DNA of 64,000 nt from Rivularia sp. T60_A2020_040 (GCA_015272215.1 JACYMD010000086.1:1-64000), one strand, 5' to 3'; positions 43,201 to 52,031 are shown, counted from the first letter of the stretch. Translations and numbers: made by a program. The notes: generated from the sequence alone by a model not told the origin.

Positions 43201-43409
43201 GCAGCCACCGCAAAATTTGTTAACACCAATTGAATCGCGAAAGCTAAGATAATACCGGAAATCAAAGCGATAAAAAACCTCGGTCCGGAAAAAGCAACCG
43301 AAGCCTCTGCTGGTGTTAATCTGCCAGGTGGTTCTACTATAATTGGAGCCTGAGCTATCCAAGTCATAGACCTAGATAGTAAGGGCATTATGTGCGTACT
43401 TTCAATCAT
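40236..43409 (-). CDS. Large membrane protein of eight ~85-residue helical repeats
   Basis: 1057 residues from ATG 43409, which has GAGG ten bases upstream; an in-frame TTG at 43454 would add 15. The N-terminal ~200 residues hold about four transmembrane helices (for example RFFIALISGIILAFAIQLVL). Eight repeats follow, one partial, with the consensus YLRNTGKSELNPEGI(K/R)RDLxxLLxDP-x-x-G-x-x-AL-x-x-RL-x-x-(F/I)DRDTLV-x-LLxQRxDLSEEE. A charged linker EEAQRRLEEVKHQAQKQAEE leads to a final glycine-rich helix (SAIFSAIGGALAVA). I do not recognise a named family. The layout suggests a membrane-tethered scaffold. Confidence 0.85.
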   Translation of the reverse strand: MIESTHIMPLLSRSMTWIAQAPIIVEPPGRLTPAEASVAFSGPRFFIALISGIILAFAIQLVLTNFAVAAGISYLGHSSDSDSNNNSNNNTNDQDGSFGSTISKIGTAVGLGTLISVTVSLFIACFLAVKLSLLALDLGLGAILGLVIWAAYFCLLVWVSSTTVGSLIGNVVNTATSGFQAIMGTAMAAMGAKAVNRQVVATAEAAASAVRHEIGNAIDPESIKENLEDYLDTVRPKELDVQSIRKEFQSLLTDASLHSVAGAAELRNIDKQKFVELVSSRTDLSKKEVRRIADTLYDVWQQTIGSQQGGSGGGGNGLSELVDYLKTVTPGQSKTDQLEAKLDRVINEMRSQKPDNRNGQEQSVSPLQLTMQQALTSLAGIVMGRSDLSDLDVEKIISSITKARDKATQQADKMGLPTPQTYSTVRADVENYLHNTYAWQLSNDKVEQEFREVIYDAAADPGTVRRELEKLDRSDFVAILKQRGLLTQGEIKKIADRLEAVRKGVLIQVRAEEEKEIIQDLQRRVESYLLVTPKSNFTAENLHQDFKPILADSDADYETLAIRLSRFDRGQMRSILVQRNDINSAEIDPILDELEKQRDQALIDSKGLADQAKYQAESLWLNLESYLRNTGKSELNPDAIRGELKTLLQHPQAGMSAIQARLARFDRDTLVQLLNQRQDLSEEQINENIDTVEQSWNSVRHAPGQIVDKARAEYDHVTTTIADYLRNTGKSELNPEGIQRDFNKLFENPQEGAIALRRRLSQIDRDTLVKLLTQRQDLSEDEVNQVIDSVQSSIRQTIGAPRRFVTRTQERVQDFQTYLEEYLRQTGKQELNPEGIKRDLSLLLNDPRVGMDSLGDRLSKFDRSTIVTLLQIRGDMSNEEAEQIADNIMSVREQFVAQIRNIQRRIQDTIDGIFERIRNYLNSLERPELNYDGIKRDVRQLFYDPQAGFDALRGRLSSFNRDTYVALMSSRDDISEEDANKVIDQIENARNTVLRRAERIQEEAQRRLEEVKHQAQKQAEETRKAAASAAWWLFGTAVVSAIFSAIGGALAVASNVA

Positions 43410-43862
43410 CCTAATAACTTCCTCGCTTGCTAACTTTTGGTGTGGGGAGAACAAAAACTAAAACAAAAACTAAAAATATCCGAAATCAAGTTTTTTGATT
43501 CATGCAATACCCAGCTCTTCAGCCTAGAATCCGGCAATATACACCTTTAAAGCATCTCTCTCTAGTGAGAAAACTTGCTTCAACTACCTCCAGCGTTAGA
43601 TAGAAGTTTTTTTGTCATCACCTACTACTTGTTATTAATTAAGCAAGCAATTTTCTCTGTTGTACTTAAATAGTTGCAACTTTCAATCAGTTTAAAAAGC
43701 CGTCAAAGGATAATACAGCTTATTTCTACCAATGCGATACACCCTCCGGGTGAACGCCTATCGCTATCAAAAAATTCCTATAGCTAAGCAACTGTAAAGT
43801 CATGCTTTCTTAACAAATTCGGTTCACAAAACCCTTCTCACCATCTAATGAGATATTTCTCT

Positions 43863-43879
43863 GTGTAAAAAAATGTAAA
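43863..43879 (-). promoter_or_regulatory. HLR1-like box (minus-strand orientation)
   Basis: On the minus strand it reads TTTACATTTTTTTACAC: two TTTACA-type octamers separated by two bases. This is the HLR1 element bound by the response regulator RpaB in cyanobacterial high-light genes. It lies 107 bases ahead of the hli start codon. Confidence 0.6.
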
Positions 43880-43910
43880 GTATTTATTCCTTTAGGTAGA
43901 GACAAATTCT

Positions 43911-43928
43911 GTTACGAATCGTTACATT
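43911..43928 (+). promoter_or_regulatory. HLR1-like box (plus strand)
   Basis: GTTACGAATCGTTACATT is a direct repeat of GTTAC(A/G) with a ten-base period, matching the spacing of HLR1 (two octamers, two-base gap). It is 58 bases before the hli start. Together with the box at 43863 it fits RpaB control by light stress. Confidence 0.6.
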
Positions 43929-43985
43929 GGAAACAACGAACAAATGCAACCGCAAAAAAATAATCACAAATCACAAATAAAAATT

Positions 43986-44186
43986 ATGGCAACTCCAACA
44001 CAAACCGATTTACCACCAGTAGCACCAGCATATAACGGTAAAGACCGCAATGCTTTTCTTTTTGGCTTTAATCCCCAAGCAGAATTATGGAATGGACGTT
44101 TAGCAATGATTGGTTTCCTTGCTTACTTACTTTGGGATTTGGCTGGTTATAGCGTAGTCCGCGACGTACTCCACATTGTTGGATAG
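43986..44186 (+). CDS. hli: High-light-inducible protein (Hlip/SCP)
   Basis: 66 residues from ATG 43986; an in-frame ATG at 43944 would add 14 polar residues. The chlorophyll-binding helix is AELWNGRLAMIGFLAYLLWDLAG split by the E-x-x-N-x-R-x-A-M-I-G-F motif. It binds chlorophyll and carotenoid in the thylakoid and dissipates energy during photosystem II assembly or high light. Two HLR1-like boxes precede it and a strong hairpin follows. Confidence 0.93.
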   Translation: MATPTQTDLPPVAPAYNGKDRNAFLFGFNPQAELWNGRLAMIGFLAYLLWDLAGYSVVRDVLHIVG

Positions 44187-44255
44187 TGAACTACTTTGAA
44201 CTACTTAGACTAAGTGTAAAGAACTAATTAAAGTATAGTTTTGCACTTTGAAAAT

Positions 44256-44302
44256 AAATCGCAATATTTCATTTTGTAGTCCAAAGTGAAATATTGCGAT
44301 TT
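44256..44302. terminator. Strong inverted repeat after hli
   Basis: AAATCGCAATATTTCA (44256-44271) and TGAAATATTGCGATTT (44287-44302) are perfectly complementary over 16 bases with a 15-base loop. It lies 70 bases after hli and ends in TTAATTATTTT. It is probably the end of the hli transcript. Confidence 0.7.
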
Positions 44303-44348
44303 AATTATTTTGTAGTTAAATGATAAATATTAAAAATATATAAAATAT

Positions 44349-44379
44349 ACCGGGTTTGTCATCTTGATAAGCCCGGTTA
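44349..44379. terminator. Hairpin between hli and the Rrf2 gene
   Basis: ACCGGGTTT (about 44349-44357) faces AAGCCCGGT (about 44369-44377) with one G-T wobble. It is 38 bases past the stop codon of the minus-strand Rrf2 gene and may end its transcript. Confidence 0.5.
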
Positions 44380-44414
44380 TTAGTATAAAGATTTGGCAAT
44401 TAAATATTGCTGTT

Positions 44415-44852
44415 TTAAATGTAATACATCAACTGGATTGGTAAATGTTGGTGTCGCAATTCACATAAATCTGCTAAAGAATGCTTTTGCAAAACTTTAA
44501 ATAATGCCTCAAGCCCATCTTGCCACACACCTTGAATTACCCTACCATCTACCGTTTCAGAAGTAGGATTTGTACTAGGCAAAAGTGCTTCTTGTCCTTC
44601 GATACAACTAAGTGCATCCAAAACAGTAATTTGACGAGGTTCCCGCGCCAAAACATATCCACCCTTAACACCCCGCGTACTCTTGATTAAACCACCGCGT
44701 CTGAGTGTGGCTAGCAATTGTTCTAAATATCTTTTTGGTATATTTTGAGCATCTGCTATTTGTTGAATTTGCAGAGGTTGACCACTCTCATAAGAACTTG
44801 CCAGTTCTAAAAGGGCTAGAAGCGCGTATTGTAATTTACTTGACAGTTCCAT
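44415..44852 (-). CDS. Rrf2-family transcriptional regulator
   Basis: 145 residues. The winged helix is MELSSKLQYALLALLELAS through IQQIADAQNIPKRYLEQLL and STRGVKGGYVLAREPRQITV, all typical of Rrf2. The three-Cys cluster that binds iron-sulfur in IscR and NsrR is absent: only SCIEGQ and LCEL contain cysteine. In this it resembles CymR, a sulfur-metabolism repressor. The divergent sulfate-uptake genes from 45145 support control of sulfur genes. Target and ligand are inferred. Confidence 0.85.
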   Translation of the reverse strand: MELSSKLQYALLALLELASSYESGQPLQIQQIADAQNIPKRYLEQLLATLRRGGLIKSTRGVKGGYVLAREPRQITVLDALSCIEGQEALLPSTNPTSETVDGRVIQGVWQDGLEALFKVLQKHSLADLCELRHQHLPIQLMYYI

Positions 44853-45144
44853 AAGTACAATTCTGTAAATTCACCAGGAATTTTTGACTTGATAACACCC
44901 AGTTGCCACTTAGAAATACCATACTTTGTGGTGACTGGTTGATTTTAGCTTAAAAACGAATATCGATGACCGATCGAGTTACAAATAACCCCAGAAAACC
45001 AATTGGTTATAGAATCAACATATTATCTACCAAGAAAATGTAGATTGTCCCTTGATATTTTACCCACTTCTGTGTAATCTGACCATAGTTAAAAAATACG
45101 AAAATTGCATCTAGTAGCCGTAGATTGAGAAGGAGAAACAAAGA
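44853..45144. promoter_or_regulatory. Divergent promoter region of rrf2 and sbpA
   Basis: Contains an imperfect inverted repeat CCAGTTGCCAC (44899-44909) / GTGGTGACTGG (44928-44938), and a perfect palindrome AACCAATTGGTT (44997-45008). Either could be the operator for the Rrf2 regulator. AAGGAG nine bases before sbpA is its ribosome binding site. Confidence 0.5.
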
Positions 45145-46275
45145 ATGAGCTTATGGCAGCGTTCGCAAAGGTTATTAAAATTTATCAATCAACACAAAGG
45201 CTTTAGATTACAATCCTTGAAAAGCTTCCTATCTTTATTTTTAGTGGCAACAGTATTAAGTTTAGCGATCGCTGCTTGTAGTATTAATGGAAGCTCGCAA
45301 ATCACACCAGGTGCAAACCTAGTATCTGCCAATAAAAAAGATGCCGCAATTACTATAGCTTCCTTTGTTGTCACCAGAGCGGCTTACGATCAAATAATTC
45401 CCAAGTTTAGGGAACAGTGGAAACAAGAACATAATCAAAATGTTGCCATCAGAACCAGCTACGGTGCTTCGGGTAGTCAAGCTCGTGGTGTAATTGATGG
45501 TTTACCAGCTGATATTGTTCACTTAGCATTAGCACTGGATACTCAAAGGATTGAAAAAGCCGGATTAATTCAACCAGGTTGGGAACAAGAAGTACCCAAC
45601 AACGGTATTGTGACTAGTTCTGTTGCAGCCTTGGTAACACGAGAAGGAAATCCCAAAGGCATTAATAATTGGGCAGATTTAACTAAAGATGGAGTATCGT
45701 TTATTACGGCTGATCCCAAAACCTCTGGAGTAGCTCGGTGGAATTTATTAGCCTTGTGGAACTCTGCTATTAAAGCTGGAGCGGATGAAACCCAAGCTAC
45801 TAAATTTCTCGCTCAGGCTTATAATAACGTACCGATTCTGACAAGAGATGCCCGTGAAGCAACTGATGCCTTTTTCAAACAGGATCAAACTGACGCTCTG
45901 ATAAACTACGAAAACGAGTTGATTTTGGCATCGCAAAAAGGTCAAAAAGTATCCTATACAGTACCTGATATGAATATTTCCATCGACAATCCGATTGCTG
46001 TGGTTGATCAAAACGTCGATAAACACGGTAATCGGGAAGTTGCAGAAGCATTTGTGAAATATTTATTTACACCAGAAGCTCAGAAAGAATTTGCTCAAGT
46101 CGGATTTCGTACCGGCAATGAAACTGTAGCTCAAAACAAGGAGTATAAACAAAAGTATCCCGAAGTCAAAAACTTAGCAACAGTTGAAGATTACGGTGGA
46201 TGGGATGAAATCCAGAAAAAATTCTTTGACGACGGCGCAATTTTCGACCAAATTCAAGCTAAGAGAACAAGGTAA
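45145..46275 (+). CDS. sbpA: Sulfate-binding protein of the sulfate ABC transporter
   Basis: 376 residues. A signal sequence ends in a lipobox-like AIAACS (Cys at about residue 46), so it is probably a lipoprotein. The mature part follows the sulfate-binding family: ASFVVTRAAYDQIIPKF, TSYGASGSQARGVIDGLPADIVHLAL, and GNPKGINNWADL. It captures sulfate or thiosulfate outside the membrane for CysT/CysW. It is the first gene of the unit sbpA-cysT-cysW and diverges from the Rrf2 gene. Confidence 0.93.
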   Translation: MSLWQRSQRLLKFINQHKGFRLQSLKSFLSLFLVATVLSLAIAACSINGSSQITPGANLVSANKKDAAITIASFVVTRAAYDQIIPKFREQWKQEHNQNVAIRTSYGASGSQARGVIDGLPADIVHLALALDTQRIEKAGLIQPGWEQEVPNNGIVTSSVAALVTREGNPKGINNWADLTKDGVSFITADPKTSGVARWNLLALWNSAIKAGADETQATKFLAQAYNNVPILTRDAREATDAFFKQDQTDALINYENELILASQKGQKVSYTVPDMNISIDNPIAVVDQNVDKHGNREVAEAFVKYLFTPEAQKEFAQVGFRTGNETVAQNKEYKQKYPEVKNLATVEDYGGWDEIQKKFFDDGAIFDQIQAKRTR

Positions 46276-46320
46276 TAGACATCTCCGGAAATCAAATATG
46301 CGTCAATTGAAAACCTTGGA

Positions 46321-46365
46321 AGACGTGTTAGCGAGCGCGTGGCCGGAGGGCATTATATCACGTCT
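46321..46365. repeat. AGACGTG...CACGTCT inverted repeat
   Basis: AGACGTG (46321-46327) faces CACGTCT (46359-46365) around a GC-rich core (GAGCGCGTGGCCGGAGGGC). It lies with an AAAATCT heptamer tract (46411-46443) in the gap between sbpA and cysT. The core recurs in many cyanobacterial intergenic repeats as far as I recall. Confidence 0.65.
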
Positions 46366-46410
46366 CTAGATTTAAAATTCCGCCCTTAGATTCAGCAATG
46401 GCATAATGTA

Positions 46411-46443
46411 CAATCCAAAATTTAAAATCTAAAATCCAAAATC
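46411..46443. repeat. STRR heptamer tract before cysT
   Basis: AATCCAAAATTTAAAATCT-type heptamers end three bases before the cysT start codon, leaving no room for an ordinary ribosome binding site. Confidence 0.75.
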
Positions 46444-46445
46444 GA

Positions 46446-47321
46446 ATGGCAATATCATCATCACCTAATCAAAGATTTCGGACTCGACAACCTGCTTGGC
46501 GGAAATATCTCCGTGCATTAATTGGAGATAGCTGGGCATGGCGAATTAGCTTTGTGTACCTAGCAGTAATGCTGATTATCCCGATAACTGCCATGTTTTT
46601 GAAAGCTGCGGAGGAATCCCCGGCTGAATTTTGGCGAATTGCTACCAGCCCAATCGCGCTGTCTGCTTACGATGTGACATTTACAACAGCCCTGGCGAGT
46701 GCATCAATCAATGGGGTATTTGGTACTCTGCTCGCTTGGGTAATAGTTCGCTATGACTTTCCCTTGAAAAAGCTGATTGATGCTTCCATCGATTTACCAT
46801 TTGCTCTCCCAACAGCAGTCGCGGGTTTAACTTTGGCGACTGTGTATAGCGAAAATGGTTGGGTTGGTTCGTTGTTTGTACCTTTTGGGATTAAAATATC
46901 CTTTACCCGTTTAGGTGTGGCAGTTGCCATGACGTTTATTTCTCTTTCCTTTGTGGTGCGAGCGGTACAACCTGTATTACAAGAAATGGAAAAAGAAATG
47001 GAGGAAGCTGCTTGGAGTTTGGGTGCGAATCAATTACAGACATTTATAAGGGTGATTTTACCGCCTTTATTGCCTGCGATTTTGACTGGTGTGGCGTTGG
47101 GATTCTCCCGTGCTGTCGGGGAATTTGGTTCAACGGTAATTATTGCCTCGAATACACCGTTTGTGGACTTAATTGCACCAATATTGATTTTCCAGCGTTT
47201 GGAACAGTATGACTATACTGGTGCGACGGTTATCGGTGTTGTGATGCTGATAATTTCCTTGGTGTTATTACTTGCGATTAACCTGTTACAAGCTTGGGGA
47301 AGAAGATATGATCAAAAGTAG
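46446..47321 (+). CDS. cysT: Sulfate ABC transporter permease CysT
   Basis: 291 residues with six transmembrane helices. The binding-protein-dependent transport signature is [21 protein letters not shown] (E-A-A-x3-G-x9-I-x-L-P). [21 protein letters not shown] is typical of CysT. It forms the sulfate channel with CysW, whose start codon overlaps the end of this gene by 14 bases. Confidence 0.93.
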   Translation: MAISSSPNQRFRTRQPAWRKYLRALIGDSWAWRISFVYLAVMLIIPITAMFLKAAEESPAEFWRIATSPIALSAYDVTFTTALASASINGVFGTLLAWVIVRYDFPLKKLIDASIDLPFALPTAVAGLTLATVYSENGWVGSLFVPFGIKISFTRLGVAVAMTFISLSFVVRAVQPVLQEMEKEMEEAAWSLGANQLQTFIRVILPPLLPAILTGVALGFSRAVGEFGSTVIIASNTPFVDLIAPILIFQRLEQYDYTGATVIGVVMLIISLVLLLAINLLQAWGRRYDQK

Positions 47322-48165
47322 TTCTCAAAATAAATTGCAACAGCATCAACAGAAAAATTGGGTTCCTAAAATATTAATTGCGCTAGCACTGCTTTATTTA
47401 TCTTTGGTGATTTATATTCCGGCAGCGAATGTATTTTTTCAAGCTTTTAAAAACGGCGTAGAACCATTTTTAGCTAACTTGACTGAACCAAATTTTCTCC
47501 ATGCAGCTTGGTTGACTTTGATACTGGCATTAATTACAGTACCAATAAATACGATATTTGGTTTATGTGCAGCTTGGGCGCTTACCCGTGGAAAAATTCC
47601 TGGTAGAGCTTTTATCTTGAGTGTAATTGATTTACCTTTTTCGATTTCACCAGTCGTTGTAGGTTTAATGATTGTATTACTTTACGGACGCAATGGTTGG
47701 TTTGGTGGTTGGTTAGTAGAGAATAATCTGAGAATTATTTTTGCTTTACCAGGAATGGTTTTAGCAACTGCTTTTGTGAGTATGCCCTTTGTAGCACGGG
47801 AAGTAATTCCGGTATTAGATGAAATTGGCAAAGAGCAAGAAGAAGCAGCAAAAACCCTGGGTGCAAATGGCTGGCAAATTTTTTGGCGTGTGACAATTCC
47901 CAATGTTCGTTGGGGTTTATTGTACGGTGTACTGTTGACTAATGCGAGGGCTATGGGTGAGTTTGGTGCCGTTTCTGTAGTATCGGGAAATATTGGTGGT
48001 CTAACTCAGAGTTTACCATTATTTATTGAAGATGCTTACAAACAGTATCAAACGGAAGCTGCATTTTCAGCCGCGTTGATTTTGGCAATGTTAGCATTAG
48101 TAACCTTGGTAGTCAAAGAGATTGTCGAACAGAAATCAGGACATTCGACTAAAAAAGTTTTGTAG
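47308..48165 (+). CDS. cysW: Sulfate ABC transporter permease CysW
   Basis: 285 residues from ATG 47308, which has GGGGAAGAAG just upstream inside cysT; an earlier in-frame start at 47272 is unlikely. It has six helices, with the signature [21 protein letters not shown]. The gene for the ATPase CysA, which often follows, is not present; the next gene downstream is on the other strand. Confidence 0.93.
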   Translation: MIKSSSQNKLQQHQQKNWVPKILIALALLYLSLVIYIPAANVFFQAFKNGVEPFLANLTEPNFLHAAWLTLILALITVPINTIFGLCAAWALTRGKIPGRAFILSVIDLPFSISPVVVGLMIVLLYGRNGWFGGWLVENNLRIIFALPGMVLATAFVSMPFVAREVIPVLDEIGKEQEEAAKTLGANGWQIFWRVTIPNVRWGLLYGVLLTNARAMGEFGAVSVVSGNIGGLTQSLPLFIEDAYKQYQTEAAFSAALILAMLALVTLVVKEIVEQKSGHSTKKVL

Positions 48166-48317
48166 AAACGCTGTTAGGACATTTCTCTGTTAAGAGTTAA
48201 GAGTTGCCTGTTGCCTGTTCCCTTAACAACTGGCGGATGATGTCCTAACCAATATAACCATTACCATAACAGTTAATACCGTTTCCGTTCATTCTGCAAC
48301 AACGAGAATTGTCCAAA

Positions 48318-50111
48318 TTATTGAATATTTATTTCCTGTAAATAAGTTTCCATTTGTAAATCTTTGATTTTAGTAGTAGTTGTGCTGTTAACAAACGATT
48401 CTGTATTACCCATTGCAGAATTGAGTTCCAAGTCAGCAGCTTTATCTAATTGAGCGATAACCCGCTTTTTGCTATTATATTCAGCTAATTTAAATTGAGC
48501 TTTAGTATAAGCAGGTGTATCTTTGGGAATCTTTTGTAGAAAATCAATCGCATCATCAAACTTACCTAATTCTGCTTGATTATAAGCTTGTTGTAAAAGG
48601 TAAGTCGCTCTTACAAGTTGCTTTTGCTCGTATTCAGCTAACTTTTGTTGTACTAAGTTATTATCATGGGATTCCCTGGGAATTTGACGGAGGAAATGTA
48701 AAGCACTATTAAAATCTTTTGCTGCGGCTTTTTCATAAGCTTTCGCAAGATATTCCTCTTTTTGTGCCTCAATAGAAATTCGCGCTTGCTCAACTAATCT
48801 ATCTGTTTTTGTTTGCCAATATTCAATATTAGGAATATTCGCTCTACTACGAATTACATCTGTCCAACGACTTTCTTTAAAAGCTATTTTAGCAGCTTCG
48901 TATTGTTGGGCAGCAACTTGCCATTGTTGTTGCCATTCACCAATTGTAGCTTGAGCTTCTGGATAAACATTGCTATCTGAAGGGATTGATTTTGCTAGGG
49001 CAATCGCACTTTGTAAATCTCCCGATTCATATTCTTTCTTTGCTTGAGATAAAGCTTCATTTCCTTGAGATGCGGGAGTATGATTAACTATAGAATAAGC
49101 TCCAAATCCGATAATTATCGAATTAGCAGCTAAGCCAACTTTCATTCCCGTTAATAAAGGAGATGAACCTTTATTTTCAGATAATTTAGTATTTCTCTTA
49201 TAGTGTTCATTTTGAGGATAATCGGAGAAAACACTATACTCGACATCAATAATTTGAGAACCTGCACCTGAAGGTATTTGCTTAAGAGCTTGCAGTACAT
49301 CTTTTGCAGTTTGAAAACGTTGTTGAGAGTCGTAACGAATCATTTTACTAATGACAGCAGCAAGATAATCACTAACTGCGGTATCTCGACTGCGCCACAA
49401 TGTTTCATTATTAGAGGGATGTTTCTTTAATTGCAACGGAGTTAACCCCGTTAAAGCCTGAATAGCAATCATCCCCAAAGCATAAATATCACTGTTTGGT
49501 TGAGTTTTACCAATAAATTGTTCTGGTGGGATATAACCCAAAGAAGTAACGGGAATTGTATAAATAGGTAATACTTCATCTCCACCAAAATCAACTGGTT
49601 GAATCGAACCAAAATCAATTAATACTAATTTGCCATCTTTTGCACGTCTAATTAAATTTTCTGGCTTAACATCGCAGTGAATTACACCTTGTGAATGAAC
49701 GTATTCTAAGACATTTAAAACATCTTTCAAAAAGGCAACAACTGCATTTTCACTCCAGAAAAACTCTGGATTTTGATTCACAGGTAATTCCGCACTCAAG
49801 GAATGTCCTTCAATAAATTCTTGTACTAAATAAAAACGTTCGTTTTCTTCAAAACAAGAAATTAACTGAGGAATTTGCTTGTGGTTGCCCAAATGCTTGA
49901 GAGTACGAGTCTCAGTCAGAAAACGCAATCTCAAATCTTGTAAGTAACTAGGTTGCGAACTTGTAACCTTGAGTTGCTTAACAACACGCTTGGGATTGTG
50001 TGGATGTTCGATATCCACTGAGATATATGTTTGCCCAAATACACCTGCACCTAAGCTTTGAACAATTTGGTAACGCTCTTGCAGTACCTTTCCAATCATG
50101 TAGTTAGTCAT
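48318..50111 (-). CDS. Ser/Thr protein kinase with helical C-terminal domain
   Basis: 597 residues. Kinase domain residues 1-285: glycine loop SLGAGVFGQTYIS, Lys in RVVKQLKV, catalytic loop VIHCDVKPENLIR (Cys in place of the usual Arg of H-R-D), and LVLIDFGSIQ. A transmembrane helix is at about 332-350 (VGLAANSIIIGFGAYSIV). The rest is a run of helical repeat-like units (YESGDLQSAIALAKSIP; AAAKDFNSALHFLRQIP; AELGKFDDAIDFLQKIP), so an extracytoplasmic TPR-like sensor is likely. It lacks any link to the sulfate genes except position. Confidence 0.9.
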   Translation of the reverse strand: MTNYMIGKVLQERYQIVQSLGAGVFGQTYISVDIEHPHNPKRVVKQLKVTSSQPSYLQDLRLRFLTETRTLKHLGNHKQIPQLISCFEENERFYLVQEFIEGHSLSAELPVNQNPEFFWSENAVVAFLKDVLNVLEYVHSQGVIHCDVKPENLIRRAKDGKLVLIDFGSIQPVDFGGDEVLPIYTIPVTSLGYIPPEQFIGKTQPNSDIYALGMIAIQALTGLTPLQLKKHPSNNETLWRSRDTAVSDYLAAVISKMIRYDSQQRFQTAKDVLQALKQIPSGAGSQIIDVEYSVFSDYPQNEHYKRNTKLSENKGSSPLLTGMKVGLAANSIIIGFGAYSIVNHTPASQGNEALSQAKKEYESGDLQSAIALAKSIPSDSNVYPEAQATIGEWQQQWQVAAQQYEAAKIAFKESRWTDVIRSRANIPNIEYWQTKTDRLVEQARISIEAQKEEYLAKAYEKAAAKDFNSALHFLRQIPRESHDNNLVQQKLAEYEQKQLVRATYLLQQAYNQAELGKFDDAIDFLQKIPKDTPAYTKAQFKLAEYNSKKRVIAQLDKAADLELNSAMGNTESFVNSTTTTKIKDLQMETYLQEINIQ

Positions 50112-50690
50112 GAGATGGTTACTTAGTCACTCCATTATTTAGGTTTTCGGACAATACCTTCAATTTCCGGAATTCCTTATGAATAAATAACTTGAGGACG
50201 TTTAATCATTCACTTTTTCAGATCGATTTTACGGATTTTTACGTATTTATTTATTTTTTCTTAATCCCAAACCCTGATCATGCACTGAGTACAAAATGTT
50301 TCCACTGTTTTTGAGTATAAGAATTATTTTTTACTCATGCCCTATATCCGTAGACGGATTTTTTGTAGTATATGTTTTGACGCGGTGGCAAAAAAGTTAG
50401 CAGCTTTGATTTACTCCCTGTTGCCCCCCCAACAAAATGTTAAAGGCACAAGTACTTATGAGTTTTTATCGAAATCATCAGTTAAAATCAACTAAGTTTA
50501 GCTAAGCAAAAAATTAAAATTACTAATATCCACGAAGCTAAGACTAATCTTTCTAAACTAATCGAAGCTGTTTTACCAATTTGCTATTTGTAAATACATT
50601 TACTAGTTATATGATTAATTCTGATAGGTTAGTAGTTGCGATTTATCGCTGTAAAGTAAGGGCGCGCATCCCAACTACAAGCCATGATAA
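50112..50690. other. Gap with a relic antitoxin gene
   Basis: AT-rich. The only coding trace is the Phd-like fragment at 50510-50593. A T-rich stretch and a CCCCCCC tract near 50424 were also seen. No RNA gene was found. Confidence 0.55.
50510..50593 (+). pseudogene. Phd/YefM-type antitoxin fragment
   Basis: The frame encodes KIKITNIHEAKTNLSKLIEAV and a few more residues before a stop at 50591. I-x-E-A-K-x-x-L-S-x-L-I-E is the N-terminal DNA-binding part of Phd antitoxins. No in-frame start codon is near, and the rest of the protein and any partner toxin are missing. It is a decayed toxin-antitoxin relic. Confidence 0.6.
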
Positions 50691-51818
50691 TTAATCTGGT
50701 GAATTACTCATCTCCTGCAACACCTCACGAATTACCTCTGATGGTACTTGATCAGTAATTGTCACTGCACCAATCTGCGTTGGTAATATAAACCTGACTT
50801 TACCTGCTTTGACTTTCTTATCCAATTGCAACGACTCAATTATCTCTGCAATATTCAACCCTGCTGGTAATTTTGTCGGTAAACCCGCTTTTTCAATCAA
50901 GATATTTTGTCTTTGCACTTCCGAATACTGCCACATTCCTAGTTTCGCGGCAATCTCTCCTGCTGCTACCATACCTATCGCAACTGCTTCACCGTGATTA
51001 ACTACACTATAACCTGTCAAACTTTCCACAGCATGAGCAATAGTGTGTCCATAATTGAGAATTGCCCGTAATCCGGCTTCTTTCTCATCTTTACTAACTA
51101 CATCAGCTTTTGCTTGACAAGAGCGCGTTAATATGTAATCTATTAATGACTTTTCTCCACCAGAAACAGCACTGATTAAATATTGCATTTGATCGAGGCG
51201 ATCGCAATTTTCCATTTCTGCGAACAAATCGGCATCCCAAATCACTCCATATTTAATTACTTCTGCCATTCCGGCACGTAATTCTCTTTGTGGCAGAGTT
51301 TTCAGCACTTCTGGATCAATTAATACTAAGCGCGGTTGATGAAAAGCGCCAATCAAATTTTTTCCTTGGGGATGGTTAACGCCAGTTTTACCGCCCACCG
51401 AAGCATCCACCATTGCTAAAAGTGAAGTCGGCACCTGTACAAACTTAATTCCTCGCAGCCAAGTAGCCGCAGCGAAACCCGTCATATCGCCAATTACGCC
51501 ACCTCCCAAAGCCACCATCGTGGAAGAACGTTCTACGCGATTTTCCAGAGCCGTGTCGTATATTTTTTGTATCGAATCCAAATTTTTATACTGTTCGCCA
51601 TCGGGCAAAATGCAGCTACACACATCAAATCCAGCAGCTTTGAGTGAATTTAAAACTCTTTCCCCATAGTGTGTAAAAACCGTGGGGTTAGAAACTAATA
51701 ACACCTTTTTCCCCAACTGCAAACGATTCATATCATCGCCGAGGTTATCCAAACTCCCCGGTGCGATCGCAATTTCGTAAGACGACAGTGGTAGATTGAC
51801 ATTGATTAGACTATACAT
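50691..51818 (-). CDS. aroB: 3-dehydroquinate synthase
   Basis: 375 residues. NAD-binding [19 protein letters not shown] (about residues 104-122), [20 protein letters not shown], and the metal-ligand segment [11 protein letters not shown] are all present. It catalyses the second step of the shikimate pathway (DAHP to 3-dehydroquinate). It is a single gene on the minus strand, downstream of petL and bioB in the same direction, although spacing of 118 bases to petL suggests separate transcripts. Confidence 0.97.
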   Translation of the reverse strand: MYSLINVNLPLSSYEIAIAPGSLDNLGDDMNRLQLGKKVLLVSNPTVFTHYGERVLNSLKAAGFDVCSCILPDGEQYKNLDSIQKIYDTALENRVERSSTMVALGGGVIGDMTGFAAATWLRGIKFVQVPTSLLAMVDASVGGKTGVNHPQGKNLIGAFHQPRLVLIDPEVLKTLPQRELRAGMAEVIKYGVIWDADLFAEMENCDRLDQMQYLISAVSGGEKSLIDYILTRSCQAKADVVSKDEKEAGLRAILNYGHTIAHAVESLTGYSVVNHGEAVAIGMVAAGEIAAKLGMWQYSEVQRQNILIEKAGLPTKLPAGLNIAEIIESLQLDKKVKAGKVRFILPTQIGAVTITDQVPSEVIREVLQEMSNSPD

Positions 51819-51935
51819 CGCTTAACCCCCATAAAATCCCCCTTGGAGTATACATTGTATCTTAATTTGGGGTTCTGGAGATGGGGGGGATGGGGGACAA
51901 GGGGATGGGGAGACTAGCTAGCTCCCAACCTGAAA

Positions 51936-52031
51936 TTAAAGTAATTTAACGGCACGTAACCCGAAGAGTAAACCAGCAGCGATGCCAGTAAACAAGACTA
52001 AAAAACCAATATATGAAATTACAGCAAGCAT
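51936..52031 (-). CDS. petL: Cytochrome b6f complex subunit PetL
   Basis: 31 residues: [20 protein letters not shown] then [11 protein letters not shown]. One transmembrane helix plus a short basic end is the PetL pattern, and the sequence closely follows the Nostoc PetL as I remember it. GGAG lies eight bases before the ATG. It stabilises the b6f dimer in the thylakoid. It is too short for ordinary gene finders. Confidence 0.85.
   Translation of the reverse strand: MLAVISYIGFLVLFTGIAAGLLFGLRAVKLL

Larger units (their letters stand above)
43410..43985. other. Gap holding the hli promoter region
   Basis: Contains a palindrome ACACCCTCCGGGTGAACGCC (43740-43759), which recurs near 27204, and the two HLR1-like boxes. 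No other gene was seen. Confidence 0.6.

Noticed and set aside
46295-46369. Short frame beginning MRQLKTLEDVLASAWPEG after sbpA
   Set aside because: It is encoded by the AGACGTG inverted repeat, a known type of intergenic repeat, and has no ribosome binding site.
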